A DNA stretch of 33,204 bases, from positions 1 to 33,204 of the forward strand of contig WHSM01000008.1 in NCBI GenBank assembly GCA_009380105.1. Reading direction: 5' to 3'. Position 1 is the first letter of the stretch. Each line of letters begins with the position of its first letter. Shown here one piece after another: positions 25,463 to 33,204 of this stretch. The notes under the pieces are model-generated. The model was not told the DNA's origin, searched no databases, and saw only the letters and a program-made list of their open reading frames with translations. The translations under genes and the position numbers were made by a program. The DNA is from Micromonosporaceae bacterium. Its GTDB lineage: Bacteria > Actinomycetota > Actinomycetes > Mycobacteriales > Micromonosporaceae.

Positions 25463-26476
25463 ATGGTGACCGGGGTGAGCTTGCGGGCGGTGCCGTCCGT
25501 GTCGTGGGTGCGCAATGTCCGCCTGCCGATGCAACCCCACGCGGCAGGCACCATCAACGCATACCTGGTGGACACGGGCGACGGACCGGTCCTGATAGAC
25601 ACCGGATTCCACAGCACGGCGACGATTCTCACCGACGCCCTCGCCGCGTCCGGTGTAGCGCGCGGGACGCTCCGCGCGATTCTGATCACCCACAACCACG
25701 CCGACCACATCGGTGCGTCACGCTGGCTGCGCGCCCAGGAATGGCTGGCGCCCGGCGGCGAACTGGTCCTGCACGAGCTGACCGACCAGGTCGGGCGCGG
25801 AATCTTCGTCGATCTCGACCAACGACAGCGGCGGCAGTTGGTGGACAACGGGATCGACCTCGAACAGGTCCTCGAGTGGGAAGCCGACCTGACGGCTATG
25901 GCCCGGCTCGCCGACTGGCCCCGCGCCGATCGCCTGGTGCGGGACCGCGACCGGGTGGAGCTCGGGGGCGTGCCGTTCACGTTCCTGCACACCCCCGGCC
26001 ACAGCCCCGACCACTGTGCCATCCACGTATCCGCCGACAGCGAGCCGGTGGTGTTCCTCGGTGACCTGACCCTCGGTCGCGAGATGCCTCGGGTGGGCGT
26101 ACGGGACTGGTATCGCGCCGACCCCGTCCAGGATCTGCTCGACAGCTGGCTGCGGGTACGGGACCTGGACGCGCGCGTCGCGTTGCCTGGCCATGGTGGC
26201 CCGGTCCACGATCTGCGGGCCCTCGATGCCGCCATTCGAGCGGCTTACCATGCCGAGCGCCGCGAATTCCTGCGTCGCTACCAGGGTCGACTGGTCTCGG
26301 CCGCGGACGTCATGGACGAGCTGGTGTCCGCCCAGCCGGGCGCCACCTTCGGAGTACGACAGTTCGTCTTCTACGGTGCCCTGGCGATGCTGACCCACCT
26401 CCACAACCTGGGACTCGCCCGGCGGGTTCCCGGCCGTCCGGTGCGTTACGAGGTGGGAGCCGCCGTCTTGGCCTGA
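25463..26476 (+). CDS. MBL-fold metallo-hydrolase (LACTB2/glyoxalase II-like)
   Basis: INAYLVDTGDGPVLIDTGFHS; ILITHNHADHIGASRWL (HxHxDH); FLHTPGHSPDHCAIH; ALPGHGGPVHDL. Confidence 0.93.
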   Translation: MVTGVSLRAVPSVSWVRNVRLPMQPHAAGTINAYLVDTGDGPVLIDTGFHSTATILTDALAASGVARGTLRAILITHNHADHIGASRWLRAQEWLAPGGELVLHELTDQVGRGIFVDLDQRQRRQLVDNGIDLEQVLEWEADLTAMARLADWPRADRLVRDRDRVELGGVPFTFLHTPGHSPDHCAIHVSADSEPVVFLGDLTLGREMPRVGVRDWYRADPVQDLLDSWLRVRDLDARVALPGHGGPVHDLRALDAAIRAAYHAERREFLRRYQGRLVSAADVMDELVSAQPGATFGVRQFVFYGALAMLTHLHNLGLARRVPGRPVRYEVGAAVLA

Positions 26477-26946
26477 GCTTCGGGGCGTTTGGCGATGAGG
26501 AGCTTGGCGTGGCCGGTCTGCACCACCTCACCCCGCTGGTTGACGATCTCCACCTTCCGCTGTAAGACGCCACGTTCGCCATCGCTGGTTTCCCGTAGCT
26601 CGACGATGGTGACGCGCGAGTGGATCGTGTCGTTGAGCCGGATCGGCCCCTTGAAGACCCAGTGGTGCTCCAGCGCCGCGAGGGCGCTTCCCTCGAAGAT
26701 ACCCAGCCGGACCAAGAGGCCACCGGAGATCACCGCCCCCAGCGGCCCGTGGGCGATCCGCTCCCCGAAGATGGTTCCTTTCGCGTACTCCGCGTCCGTA
26801 TGCAGCGCCGTGTGATCGCCGGAGAGATATGCGTAGGTCAAGATGTCGGTTTCGGTGATCGTGCGGGCGGCTGTCACGAAGACCTGACCCAGCGAGAAGT
26901 CTTCGAAGTACATCGTCGCGGTGCGTGGCACGTCTGGCTCGGGCAT
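26446..26946 (-). CDS. MaoC-like dehydratase (hot-dog fold)
   Basis: MPEPDVPRTATMYFEDFSLGQVFVTAARTITETDILTYAYLSGDHTALHTDAEYAKGTIFGERIAHGPLG with intact D-x4-H; GAGGAGG SD. Confidence 0.92.
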   Translation of the reverse strand: MPEPDVPRTATMYFEDFSLGQVFVTAARTITETDILTYAYLSGDHTALHTDAEYAKGTIFGERIAHGPLGAVISGGLLVRLGIFEGSALAALEHHWVFKGPIRLNDTIHSRVTIVELRETSDGERGVLQRKVEIVNQRGEVVQTGHAKLLIAKRPEAQAKTAAPTS

Positions 26947-26977
26947 CAGGTTCGCCTCCTCGACGAGTAGTCTCTCA

Positions 26978-26996
26978 TACCGTATCCTGTATACTG
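26978..26996. promoter_or_regulatory. Putative GntR/FadR-type operator, site 3, overlapping a -10 TATACT in divergent promoter
   Basis: ATACCGTATCCTGTATACT; shares TACCGTATCC with the reverse complement of site 1 and ACCGTATYCKGTATAC with site 2. Confidence 0.6.
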
Positions 26997-27001
26997 CACC
27001 C

Positions 27002-27781
27002 GTGAGAAGCCCGATCATCATTACCGGCGCCGCGAAGCGGCCGGGGGAGAGCCCTGGCATTGGGTTCGCCACCGCTCGTGAGGCGGCCCGCCGAGGGTAT
27101 CCGGTGGGGCTACTCGATGTGAGCGCACGGGGGCTAGCCGGAGCACAGGACGCGCTGGGCGGCGACGGCCTCAACTGCAGGACGGCAGTGGCCGATGTGG
27201 GCGATCCCGAATCGGTACAGCGCGCGGTGGACGTACTCACGGCGGGCTCGCCCCCGAGGGCGGTGGTCAACGCCGCGGCGCTGACCCGTACGTCTCAGTC
27301 ATTCGTCCCGTTCGTCTCGCTGGGTCCGGCCGACATCGACGCCGCGGTACGAGTCAATGTCCTTGGGATGCTCAATGTGGTCCGCGCGGCCCTGCCGCTC
27401 TTCCTGGCGCGGGGCGGGGGAGTCGTCGTCAACCTGGGCTCCATCGCCGCCTCCTACCCGGCCAGCGGGCTCGCGGTTTATGCGATGACGAAGGCGGCCA
27501 TCGGCTCGGTGACCAAGTCGCTCGCCGCCGAGTACGGTTCGCGCGGTATCCACGTGCAGGGTCTGGCTCCCGGCGCGGTCAGCACCGGGTTGTTCGGCCT
27601 GGTGCCCGACCACTACCGGCGGATGTTGGTCGACCGGTCCATCGCCGGCCGGCTCGCCGAGCCCGAGGAGATCGCCCGGGAGATCCTCGCCGTCGTCGAG
27701 CGTCCGCAGCCACTGTTGGCCGGGCACATGGTGCCGCTCGACGGCGGCCTGAGCCCGTTCGGAGTTCACCGACCAGTCTGA
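27002..27781 (+). CDS. SDR-family oxidoreductase
   Basis: VRSPIIITGAAKRPGESPGIGFATAREAARRGYPVGLLDVS; NLGSIAA; YAMTKAAIGSVTKSLAAEYGSRGIHVQGLAPGAVSTGLF; LDGGLSPFG. Confidence 0.9.
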   Translation: MRSPIIITGAAKRPGESPGIGFATAREAARRGYPVGLLDVSARGLAGAQDALGGDGLNCRTAVADVGDPESVQRAVDVLTAGSPPRAVVNAAALTRTSQSFVPFVSLGPADIDAAVRVNVLGMLNVVRAALPLFLARGGGVVVNLGSIAASYPASGLAVYAMTKAAIGSVTKSLAAEYGSRGIHVQGLAPGAVSTGLFGLVPDHYRRMLVDRSIAGRLAEPEEIAREILAVVERPQPLLAGHMVPLDGGLSPFGVHRPV

Positions 27782-27803
27782 TCGAGGAGTGTGAGGACCG
27801 CAG

Positions 27804-28610
27804 ATGCCCGAAGACCACACGTTCACCGACATCCTCTACGACGTTGAGGGAGGAGTTGCCCGGATAACGATCAACCGGCCCGACAAGCTGAACGCGTTCA
27901 CACCCCACACAGTCAGGGAGTTGACGGTCGCCTTCGAACGGGCCGGCGACGACGCGCGCGTGGGTGTCGTGGTGCTGACCGGTGCTGGCGAGCGCGCCTT
28001 CTGCGCCGGCGGAGACGTGAGTACGGAGAACGAGGAGAGCTATCTCGCGGGAGCCGACTCCTTCGACAACCTCGTCAAGGGGCTCTATCGCGCCATCCGA
28101 GACTGTCTCAAGCCGACCATCGCCCGGATCAATGGATACGCCATCGGCGGAGGGCACCATCTGGCGTACGTCTGCGACCTGAGCATCGCCGCTGAACACG
28201 CCATCCTCGGGCAGAACGGCCCCCGGGTCGCCAGCCCCGCGGAAGGGTGGATCGTGAGCCACCTGTGGACGGTCATCGGCATGAAGCGGGCCAAGGAGAT
28301 GTGGCTCCTCTGCCGCCGCTACAGCGCGGCGCAAGCTCTCCAGTGGGGTCTGGTCAACGCCGTGGTGCCGATGGAGGACCTGGACGCCGAGGTCGCCAAC
28401 TGGGCCGATGAGCTTCTCGCGCTAAGCCCTACGGTGCTCAAGCTGCTCAAGAAGTCCTTCGACGACTCATGGTCGTGGCTGCGGGAGCAGCAGGATCGCT
28501 ACAGTATTTTGAACCAGGTCAATCCCGGCTTCTTCGAGTCGGGTGAACAGGCCGAGGGGGCCGCTGCGTTCCTCGAGAAGCGTAAGCCCGACTTCTCGGG
28601 GTGGCGCTAG
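27804..28610 (+). CDS. Crotonase-superfamily hydratase/hydrolase, BadI/MenB-like (2-ketocyclohexanecarboxyl-CoA hydrolase-like)
   Basis: ITINRPDKLNAFTPHTVRELTVAFERAGDDARVGVVVLTGAGERAFCAGGDVST; YAIGGGHHLAYVCDLSIAAEHAILGQNGPRVAS; MWLLCRRYSAAQALQWGLVN; FLEKRKPDF. Confidence 0.88.
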   Translation: MPEDHTFTDILYDVEGGVARITINRPDKLNAFTPHTVRELTVAFERAGDDARVGVVVLTGAGERAFCAGGDVSTENEESYLAGADSFDNLVKGLYRAIRDCLKPTIARINGYAIGGGHHLAYVCDLSIAAEHAILGQNGPRVASPAEGWIVSHLWTVIGMKRAKEMWLLCRRYSAAQALQWGLVNAVVPMEDLDAEVANWADELLALSPTVLKLLKKSFDDSWSWLREQQDRYSILNQVNPGFFESGEQAEGAAAFLEKRKPDFSGWR

Positions 28611-29602
28611 CCCGGATCCCGCCGGCCCGGCGCCGGTTGCCGCGAGCGCCACAGCCGCTTCACGCCACCGGCGATGCCTTCGCCGAGGAAGTAGGCCACG
28701 AGCGCGATGACCGCGGCCGTAACCAGTGGCGGGACCGCGGTCAGCGCTGGTCCTTCAAGTGGGAGCTGGCGGAGGTAGAACGTCAGCACTGACACGAAGG
28801 CGGCGCCGAGTACCGGTCCCCATACAGTTCCGATCCCGCCGAGCAGGGTAGCCAGAAGGATCTGCAGCTGCAGGTCGAGTCCAAAATGCAGATCGGGCGA
28901 GAAGTACAACAGGTAGACAGCGTTGAACCCGCCGGCGAATCCGGTGAGCGCCGCACTGAGCGTCAGCGCGCTGAGCTTGTGGCGCAGCGGCGGGATGCCG
29001 ACCGCCTGGGCCGCCCGCTCGTTCTCGCGCACCGCCCGCCAGCGGTAGCCCAAGCGGGAACGGTTGATCCGCCACACGAGTGCGACGACGCCGGCGGTCA
29101 GGGCCAACATCACGTAGAAGTAGATCTCACGGCGGTCGAAGATGAACATGACCGGATCGTCGACGACTGGGAAGAACGCGCCGGACGTGCCCTTCAAGAC
29201 CGGAGCCTGCCGGGCGAACCCGAGAGCCAGAAAGCCGAACGCCAGCGTCAGCACGGCGAAGTAGAGACCGGTAACCGCGCGCCGAAACGCGACGTAGCCG
29301 ATGAGCGACGCATATGCCGCGGCCGCCCCGGCACCTAGCGGCATGCCGGCGTACGGCGTCACGCCCCAGTCGATCGCCGCCGTTGCGGTCACCAGTGCGC
29401 CGATGCCGTAGAAGGCACCGTGCGCGAGGGAGAGCTGCCCGGTGAAACCGGCGACGAGGTTCCACGCCGAACACAGGAACGCCAGCAGCAGCGTGTTGAA
29501 GATTAGGTCCACGTACACGCTCTTGAGCGTGGCCGGCACCACTGCCAGCGCCACCACCCCGGCTAGCATGAGGGCGCCAACGACGACGCGGCCACGGTTC
29601 AC
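28607..29602 (-). CDS. Branched-chain amino acid-type ABC permease (LivM-like)
   Basis: LLAFLCSAWNLVAGFTGQLSLAHGAFYGIGALVTATAAIDWG; TGLYFAVLTLAFGFLALGFARQAP...GTSGAF. Confidence 0.93.
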   Translation of the reverse strand: MNRGRVVVGALMLAGVVALAVVPATLKSVYVDLIFNTLLLAFLCSAWNLVAGFTGQLSLAHGAFYGIGALVTATAAIDWGVTPYAGMPLGAGAAAAYASLIGYVAFRRAVTGLYFAVLTLAFGFLALGFARQAPVLKGTSGAFFPVVDDPVMFIFDRREIYFYVMLALTAGVVALVWRINRSRLGYRWRAVRENERAAQAVGIPPLRHKLSALTLSAALTGFAGGFNAVYLLYFSPDLHFGLDLQLQILLATLLGGIGTVWGPVLGAAFVSVLTFYLRQLPLEGPALTAVPPLVTAAVIALVAYFLGEGIAGGVKRLWRSRQPAPGRRDPG

Positions 29603-30459
29603 GCCGTCCTCCCGGCGAACAGGCCGCGTGGGCGGAACAGAAGCACGGGGATGATGGCGAGGTAGATCACCGAGGTCGCGATCGACTGGGGCAGGTAGCT
29701 CACCCCAACCGTCTCGAAGACACCGACGGCGACCGCCGTGGCGAGAATACCTCCCGTGCTGCCCGGGCTGGCGATGATGACGATGAGGAACGCGCGCACG
29801 GTGAGGTCGAGCCCGTGGTGCGGCTCGGTAGGGGTGAACGGCGCGATCAGCACGCCGGCCGCCGCCGCCAGTGCGGCCCCCACGACAAAGGCTCTCGCGG
29901 CTGTGCGCCGCGAGTCCACCCCGGTCACCTCCGCACCGAACGGGTTGGCCGCCATCGCCCGCAACGACCGGCCGAAAGTAGTCCTCGCGACCAGGACGGC
30001 GACGGCGACGACGAGCGCCACCCCGACCAGCCCGGCGATCAGGCGTGCTCGCAGGATGCGCGTGCCGAACACCTCCACGACCGCGGTCTGCCCCAGTTGG
30101 CTCGACTGTGCCTCGGGACCGAACACGAGCAGGTAGGCGTTCTGCAATACCAGGACTATCGCGAAGGTGACCACGATCTGGAGAAAGTGCGAGCGGCGGG
30201 CTATGAATCGGAGTCCTCCGCCGTACATCGCCATCCCGAAGGCTGTGGCCACCCCGAAGCCGACAAGACCGCTGAGGAGATAGCTGTCGAACACCGCGAA
30301 GGCCGTCACGGTGACGTAGACAGCCACCGCCACGACTTCGCCGTGCGCCAGGTTGACGAAGTTGAGCACTCCGAACACCAGGCCCAGGCCGAGTGCGAGC
30401 AAGGCGTACACGGTCCCGACCGCAGTACCTTCGAGCACCAGGCGCCAGACGGTCTCCAT
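29599..30459 (-). CDS. Branched-chain amino acid-type ABC permease (LivH-like)
   Basis: LEGTAVGTVYALLALGLGLVFGVLNFVNLAHGEVVAVAVYVTVTAF; FRPRGLFAGRTA. Confidence 0.93.
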   Translation of the reverse strand: METVWRLVLEGTAVGTVYALLALGLGLVFGVLNFVNLAHGEVVAVAVYVTVTAFAVFDSYLLSGLVGFGVATAFGMAMYGGGLRFIARRSHFLQIVVTFAIVLVLQNAYLLVFGPEAQSSQLGQTAVVEVFGTRILRARLIAGLVGVALVVAVAVLVARTTFGRSLRAMAANPFGAEVTGVDSRRTAARAFVVGAALAAAAGVLIAPFTPTEPHHGLDLTVRAFLIVIIASPGSTGGILATAVAVGVFETVGVSYLPQSIATSVIYLAIIPVLLFRPRGLFAGRTA

Positions 30460-30468
30460 CGGTCCGGG

Positions 30469-31776
30469 CTACTTCCGAACAGGCCAGTTCGGCCCGGCGG
30501 TGGCGTACTGTTCAGGGTAGATGACCCGCTGTACCCCGTCCTGCCACTGGCTGACCAGGTAGACCTGGCGCGTGTTGTGATTGCGTTCGTCGAACTCGCA
30601 CCCTTCCGGGATGATCCAGTAGCCGTCGCCCACCTGCAGGTCGGTCTGCTCCAAGGCATCCCGCAGCGCGTCCCGGCTCGCTGACCGGGTTCGCTGGAGT
30701 GCATCCACCACCACCGCAGCCGCCGTCAGGTTCGTCCCTGACACGTGGTCCAAGTCGGCACCGGTTCTCGTCTTGTACATGTCGTTGAGCTCTTTCGCCC
30801 GCGGAATCTTCGCGGCCACATCCGGAACGAAGTACGACGTGTTGATGGTGTTGTCGGCCAGGTCCCCCAACTCCTTTCCGTAGCTGGCGCTCGAGTGCCC
30901 GCCGGTCGCCGTCACCACGCCGAGCGGCTCGTACCCGACCTCTTGGAACACCCGGCGAACCGCGATGGCGTTGGCCGGCGTGTACGCGTGCTGGACCACC
31001 ACGTCGATGTTCTCTGCCTTCGCACGCCGGACGAGGGTGCGCGACGCCTTGGGTTCACGTGCCGGGTAGGTCACCCGGTCAACCACGGTGAACCCTCTGT
31101 TCTTCGCCTGCGCCTCCAATGCATTGGCCAGCTCCACGGCCACCGCGGCGTCTTCGGTCATCACCATGATCCGCTCTGCCCTGACACCGGTCTTGTCGCC
31201 GATGAAGTCCAGCCACTCCACGGCGGCGTCCGCGGCTCCCGTGGTATAGGCGGCCGGCTGGAACACATAGCGGAAGCCGCGACTGACGATCTTCCGCGCA
31301 CCATCAGAGGTACAGATCCACGGCACCTTGGCCCGGTTGGCGATGGGTGAGGCCACCGCGGTCGCGTCGGACTGGATGCTGCCGAGGATGGCGAGAACGT
31401 CCCCGCCCACGAGCTGCTGTGTCTGGCTCGCCGCGGTCTGTGCATCGGTCTGGCTGTCCTTGAGGACCGGGACCAGCTCGGCGCCGCCGAGGTTGTCGAT
31501 GCCACCATTCGCGTTGACATCGTCTAACACCATCTTGATGGCCTCGTACGCGGACTTGCCGTATGCGGCCGCCGCACCCGTCATCGGCAGGACGAGCCCG
31601 ATCCTTACCTCGGATACCTGTGCCGGTCCGCCGGCCTCGTCGTCTCCGCTGGCGCACGCGGCAAGCAGCCCCGGGGCCATGACGGCACCGGCCACGAGCG
31701 CCGAGTCCCGAAGGAACCCGCGACGGGAGTGGCCTGTCGCGATCGCCGGGTCGGTAGCGTTGCTTGGTTCGCTCAT
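30469..31776 (-). CDS. ABC transporter substrate-binding protein, Liv/HAAT type, Tat lipoprotein
   Basis: HSRRGFLRDSALVAGAVMAPGLLAAC; EVRIGLVLPMTGAAAAYGKSAYEAIKMVLDDVNANGGI. Confidence 0.93.
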   Translation of the reverse strand: MSEPSNATDPAIATGHSRRGFLRDSALVAGAVMAPGLLAACASGDDEAGGPAQVSEVRIGLVLPMTGAAAAYGKSAYEAIKMVLDDVNANGGIDNLGGAELVPVLKDSQTDAQTAASQTQQLVGGDVLAILGSIQSDATAVASPIANRAKVPWICTSDGARKIVSRGFRYVFQPAAYTTGAADAAVEWLDFIGDKTGVRAERIMVMTEDAAVAVELANALEAQAKNRGFTVVDRVTYPAREPKASRTLVRRAKAENIDVVVQHAYTPANAIAVRRVFQEVGYEPLGVVTATGGHSSASYGKELGDLADNTINTSYFVPDVAAKIPRAKELNDMYKTRTGADLDHVSGTNLTAAAVVVDALQRTRSASRDALRDALEQTDLQVGDGYWIIPEGCEFDERNHNTRQVYLVSQWQDGVQRVIYPEQYATAGPNWPVRK

Positions 31777-31809
31777 CTGACGATCTGCCTTTCGCAGGAT
31801 AGGAGGGGG

Positions 31810-31826
31810 CCGGCCGCGAGGGCCGG
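31810..31826. other. GC-rich inverted repeat / possible intra-operon RNA hairpin
   Basis: CCGGCC-GCGAG-GGCCGG in the gap between the LivF-like gene and the SBP gene. Confidence 0.35.
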
Positions 31827-31831
31827 GGTCG

Positions 31832-32581
31832 CTATGCCGGTGATCGATCGGAGTCGCTTCCGGTCGAGTCCGAGCCCAGGTACGCCTCACGAAGCCGCAG
31901 GTCGCGGCCGATGTCAGTGGGCGAGCCGCGGAGCACCACACGACCGTTCTCCAGAACCAGCGCGTCGTCGGCCCACCGCAGGGCGAGAGAGGCGTTCTGC
32001 TCGGCGAGCAGCACCGGTGTCCCCGCGTCGGCGATGCGGCGCGCGGTGTGGAGAACGCTCCCCACGATCAAAGGGGCGAGACCCAGGGAAGGTTCGTCAA
32101 GGAGAAGGACGGCCGGACGTTGCACGACCGCTCGCGCGATGGCGAGCATCTGCTGCTCGCCGCCGGAGAGCGTGCCGGCGGACTGGCCCGCCCGGTCGCG
32201 GAGGACGGGGAACATCTGGAGGACGTAGTCGATCGGGTGGCCGTTGTCCACCACCCTGCTGGCCAGTTGCAGGTGTTCGGCCACCGACATGTCGGGGAAC
32301 AGCTGCCTCCCCTCGGGGACTACTCCCAGCCCGGCCCGAACCCGAGCGTCCGCGCGCCTGTTGGTGACATCCTGCCCCCGCAGCCGGATGCTTCCCGCGC
32401 GCGGACGAACCCAGCCGCCGATCGCGCCGAGAGCGGTGGTCTTTCCGGCGCCGTTCGCGCCGAGCAGGCAGGTGATCCGTCCGGGGACCAGCCGCACCGC
32501 AAACCCCCGGAGTGCGATGGTCCCGCCGTAGCCGGCGTCTATGTCGACTGCTTCCAGAACGGCCTCAGTCATCGTGGTCAC
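31832..32581 (-). CDS. Branched-chain amino acid-type ABC ATPase (LivF-like)
   Basis: GANGAGKTTALGAIGG; LSGGEQQMLAIARAVVQRPAVLLLDEPSLGLAPLIV. Confidence 0.93.
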   Translation of the reverse strand: MTTMTEAVLEAVDIDAGYGGTIALRGFAVRLVPGRITCLLGANGAGKTTALGAIGGWVRPRAGSIRLRGQDVTNRRADARVRAGLGVVPEGRQLFPDMSVAEHLQLASRVVDNGHPIDYVLQMFPVLRDRAGQSAGTLSGGEQQMLAIARAVVQRPAVLLLDEPSLGLAPLIVGSVLHTARRIADAGTPVLLAEQNASLALRWADDALVLENGRVVLRGSPTDIGRDLRLREAYLGSDSTGSDSDRSPA

Positions 32582-33204
32582 CCAGATACACCTCGATCAC
32601 CTTCGGATCGCGACGAACCTGCGCTGCTGTCCCGATCGTGACTGCCGCACCGAAGTTCAACACCAGGACGGTGGCGCACAGGGAGAAGACGGCCGCTAGG
32701 ACGTGTTCGATGATCAGGACCGTGGTGCCGGCGGCGGAGATTTCGCGCAGCAGCCCGATCGCCTCCTCGAGTTCGGGTTCGGTCAGTCCGGCCACCGGTT
32801 CGTCCAGTAGGAGCAGGCGGGGGTCGGTGGCTACCGCCCGCGCCAGTTCCAGGCGTTTCCCGTCGGCCGTGTTCAACCTGCTCGCCGGCGCATCGGCGAG
32901 CCCCGCTAGTCCGAACCGTACGAGCAGCTCGTCCGCGACCCGGCGAGCTGATCGAAGGCGGCGGCGCAACAGTGCCCCGACGAGCACGTTCTCACGTACG
33001 GACAGGTCACCCAGCGGCTCGGGGAGCTGAAACGTGCGGGCCAGGCCCTGCTGCGCACGCTGTGCCGCGCTGTGGGTGGTGACCCGCGTGCCGAACATCG
33101 TTATGTCGCCGCGATCCGGCTGGCTGTCCCCGGCGATCAGGTTGAAGGTGGTTGTCTTGCCAGCGCCGTTCGGCCCGATGATCCCGAAGACCGACCCCTG
33201 CGGC
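32565..33204 (-). CDS. Branched-chain amino acid-type ABC ATPase (LivG-like), 5' end beyond window
   Basis: GIIGPNGAGKTTTFNLIAGD at the window edge; GLARTFQLPEPLGDLSVRENVLVGALLRRR; LLLDEPVAGLTEPELEEAIGLL. Confidence 0.92.
   Translation of the reverse strand, partial: PQGSVFGIIGPNGAGKTTTFNLIAGDSQPDRGDITMFGTRVTTHSAAQRAQQGLARTFQLPEPLGDLSVRENVLVGALLRRRLRSARRVADELLVRFGLAGLADAPASRLNTADGKRLELARAVATDPRLLLLDEPVAGLTEPELEEAIGLLREISAAGTTVLIIEHVLAAVFSLCATVLVLNFGAAVTIGTAAQVRRDPKVIEVYLGDHDD

Noticed and set aside
1-33204. CRISPR arrays, tRNA/rRNA genes, prophage, toxin-antitoxin or defence systems, NRPS/PKS genes
   Set aside because: No repeat-spacer pattern, no tRNA/rRNA-like sequence and no such protein signatures were seen in any ORF.

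Overview
High-GC actinobacterial-type DNA with a dense catabolic (acyl-CoA) island. Left edge: C-terminus of a FadR/GntR-type (FCD-domain) regulator, then a ~500 bp degenerate intergenic region with a decayed transposase trace. From about 880 to 23318, 23 tightly packed or overlapping + strand genes appear to form one long operon: a branched-chain-amino-acid-type (Liv/HAAT) ABC importer with two substrate-binding proteins, three CaiB/BaiF family III CoA-transferase/racemase genes, two acyl-CoA ligases, two acyl-CoA dehydrogenases, a Cys-less thiolase-like protein + DUF35 Zn-ribbon/OB protein + MaoC protein cassette, a crotonase, four luciferase-like (LLM) proteins (one half-size), and a split AtuA (DUF1446)/AtuA-like pair. 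Further right: a divergent crotonase / half-size LLM-SDR-MBL operon, a divergent MaoC / SDR-BadI-like operon, and a second, minus-strand Liv-type ABC importer that runs off the right edge. Three promoter regions share a related GTATAC/GRATACGGT palindromic element, suggesting a single regulon, plausibly under the FCD regulator at the left edge. Best hypothesis for the system: a regulated pathway for uptake and dismantling of a branched/isoprenoid or alicyclic carboxylic acid, using retro-aldol and hydrolytic C-C cleavage rather than ordinary thiolysis. The substrate cannot be identified from sequence alone. All alignments are by eye; no searches were run.
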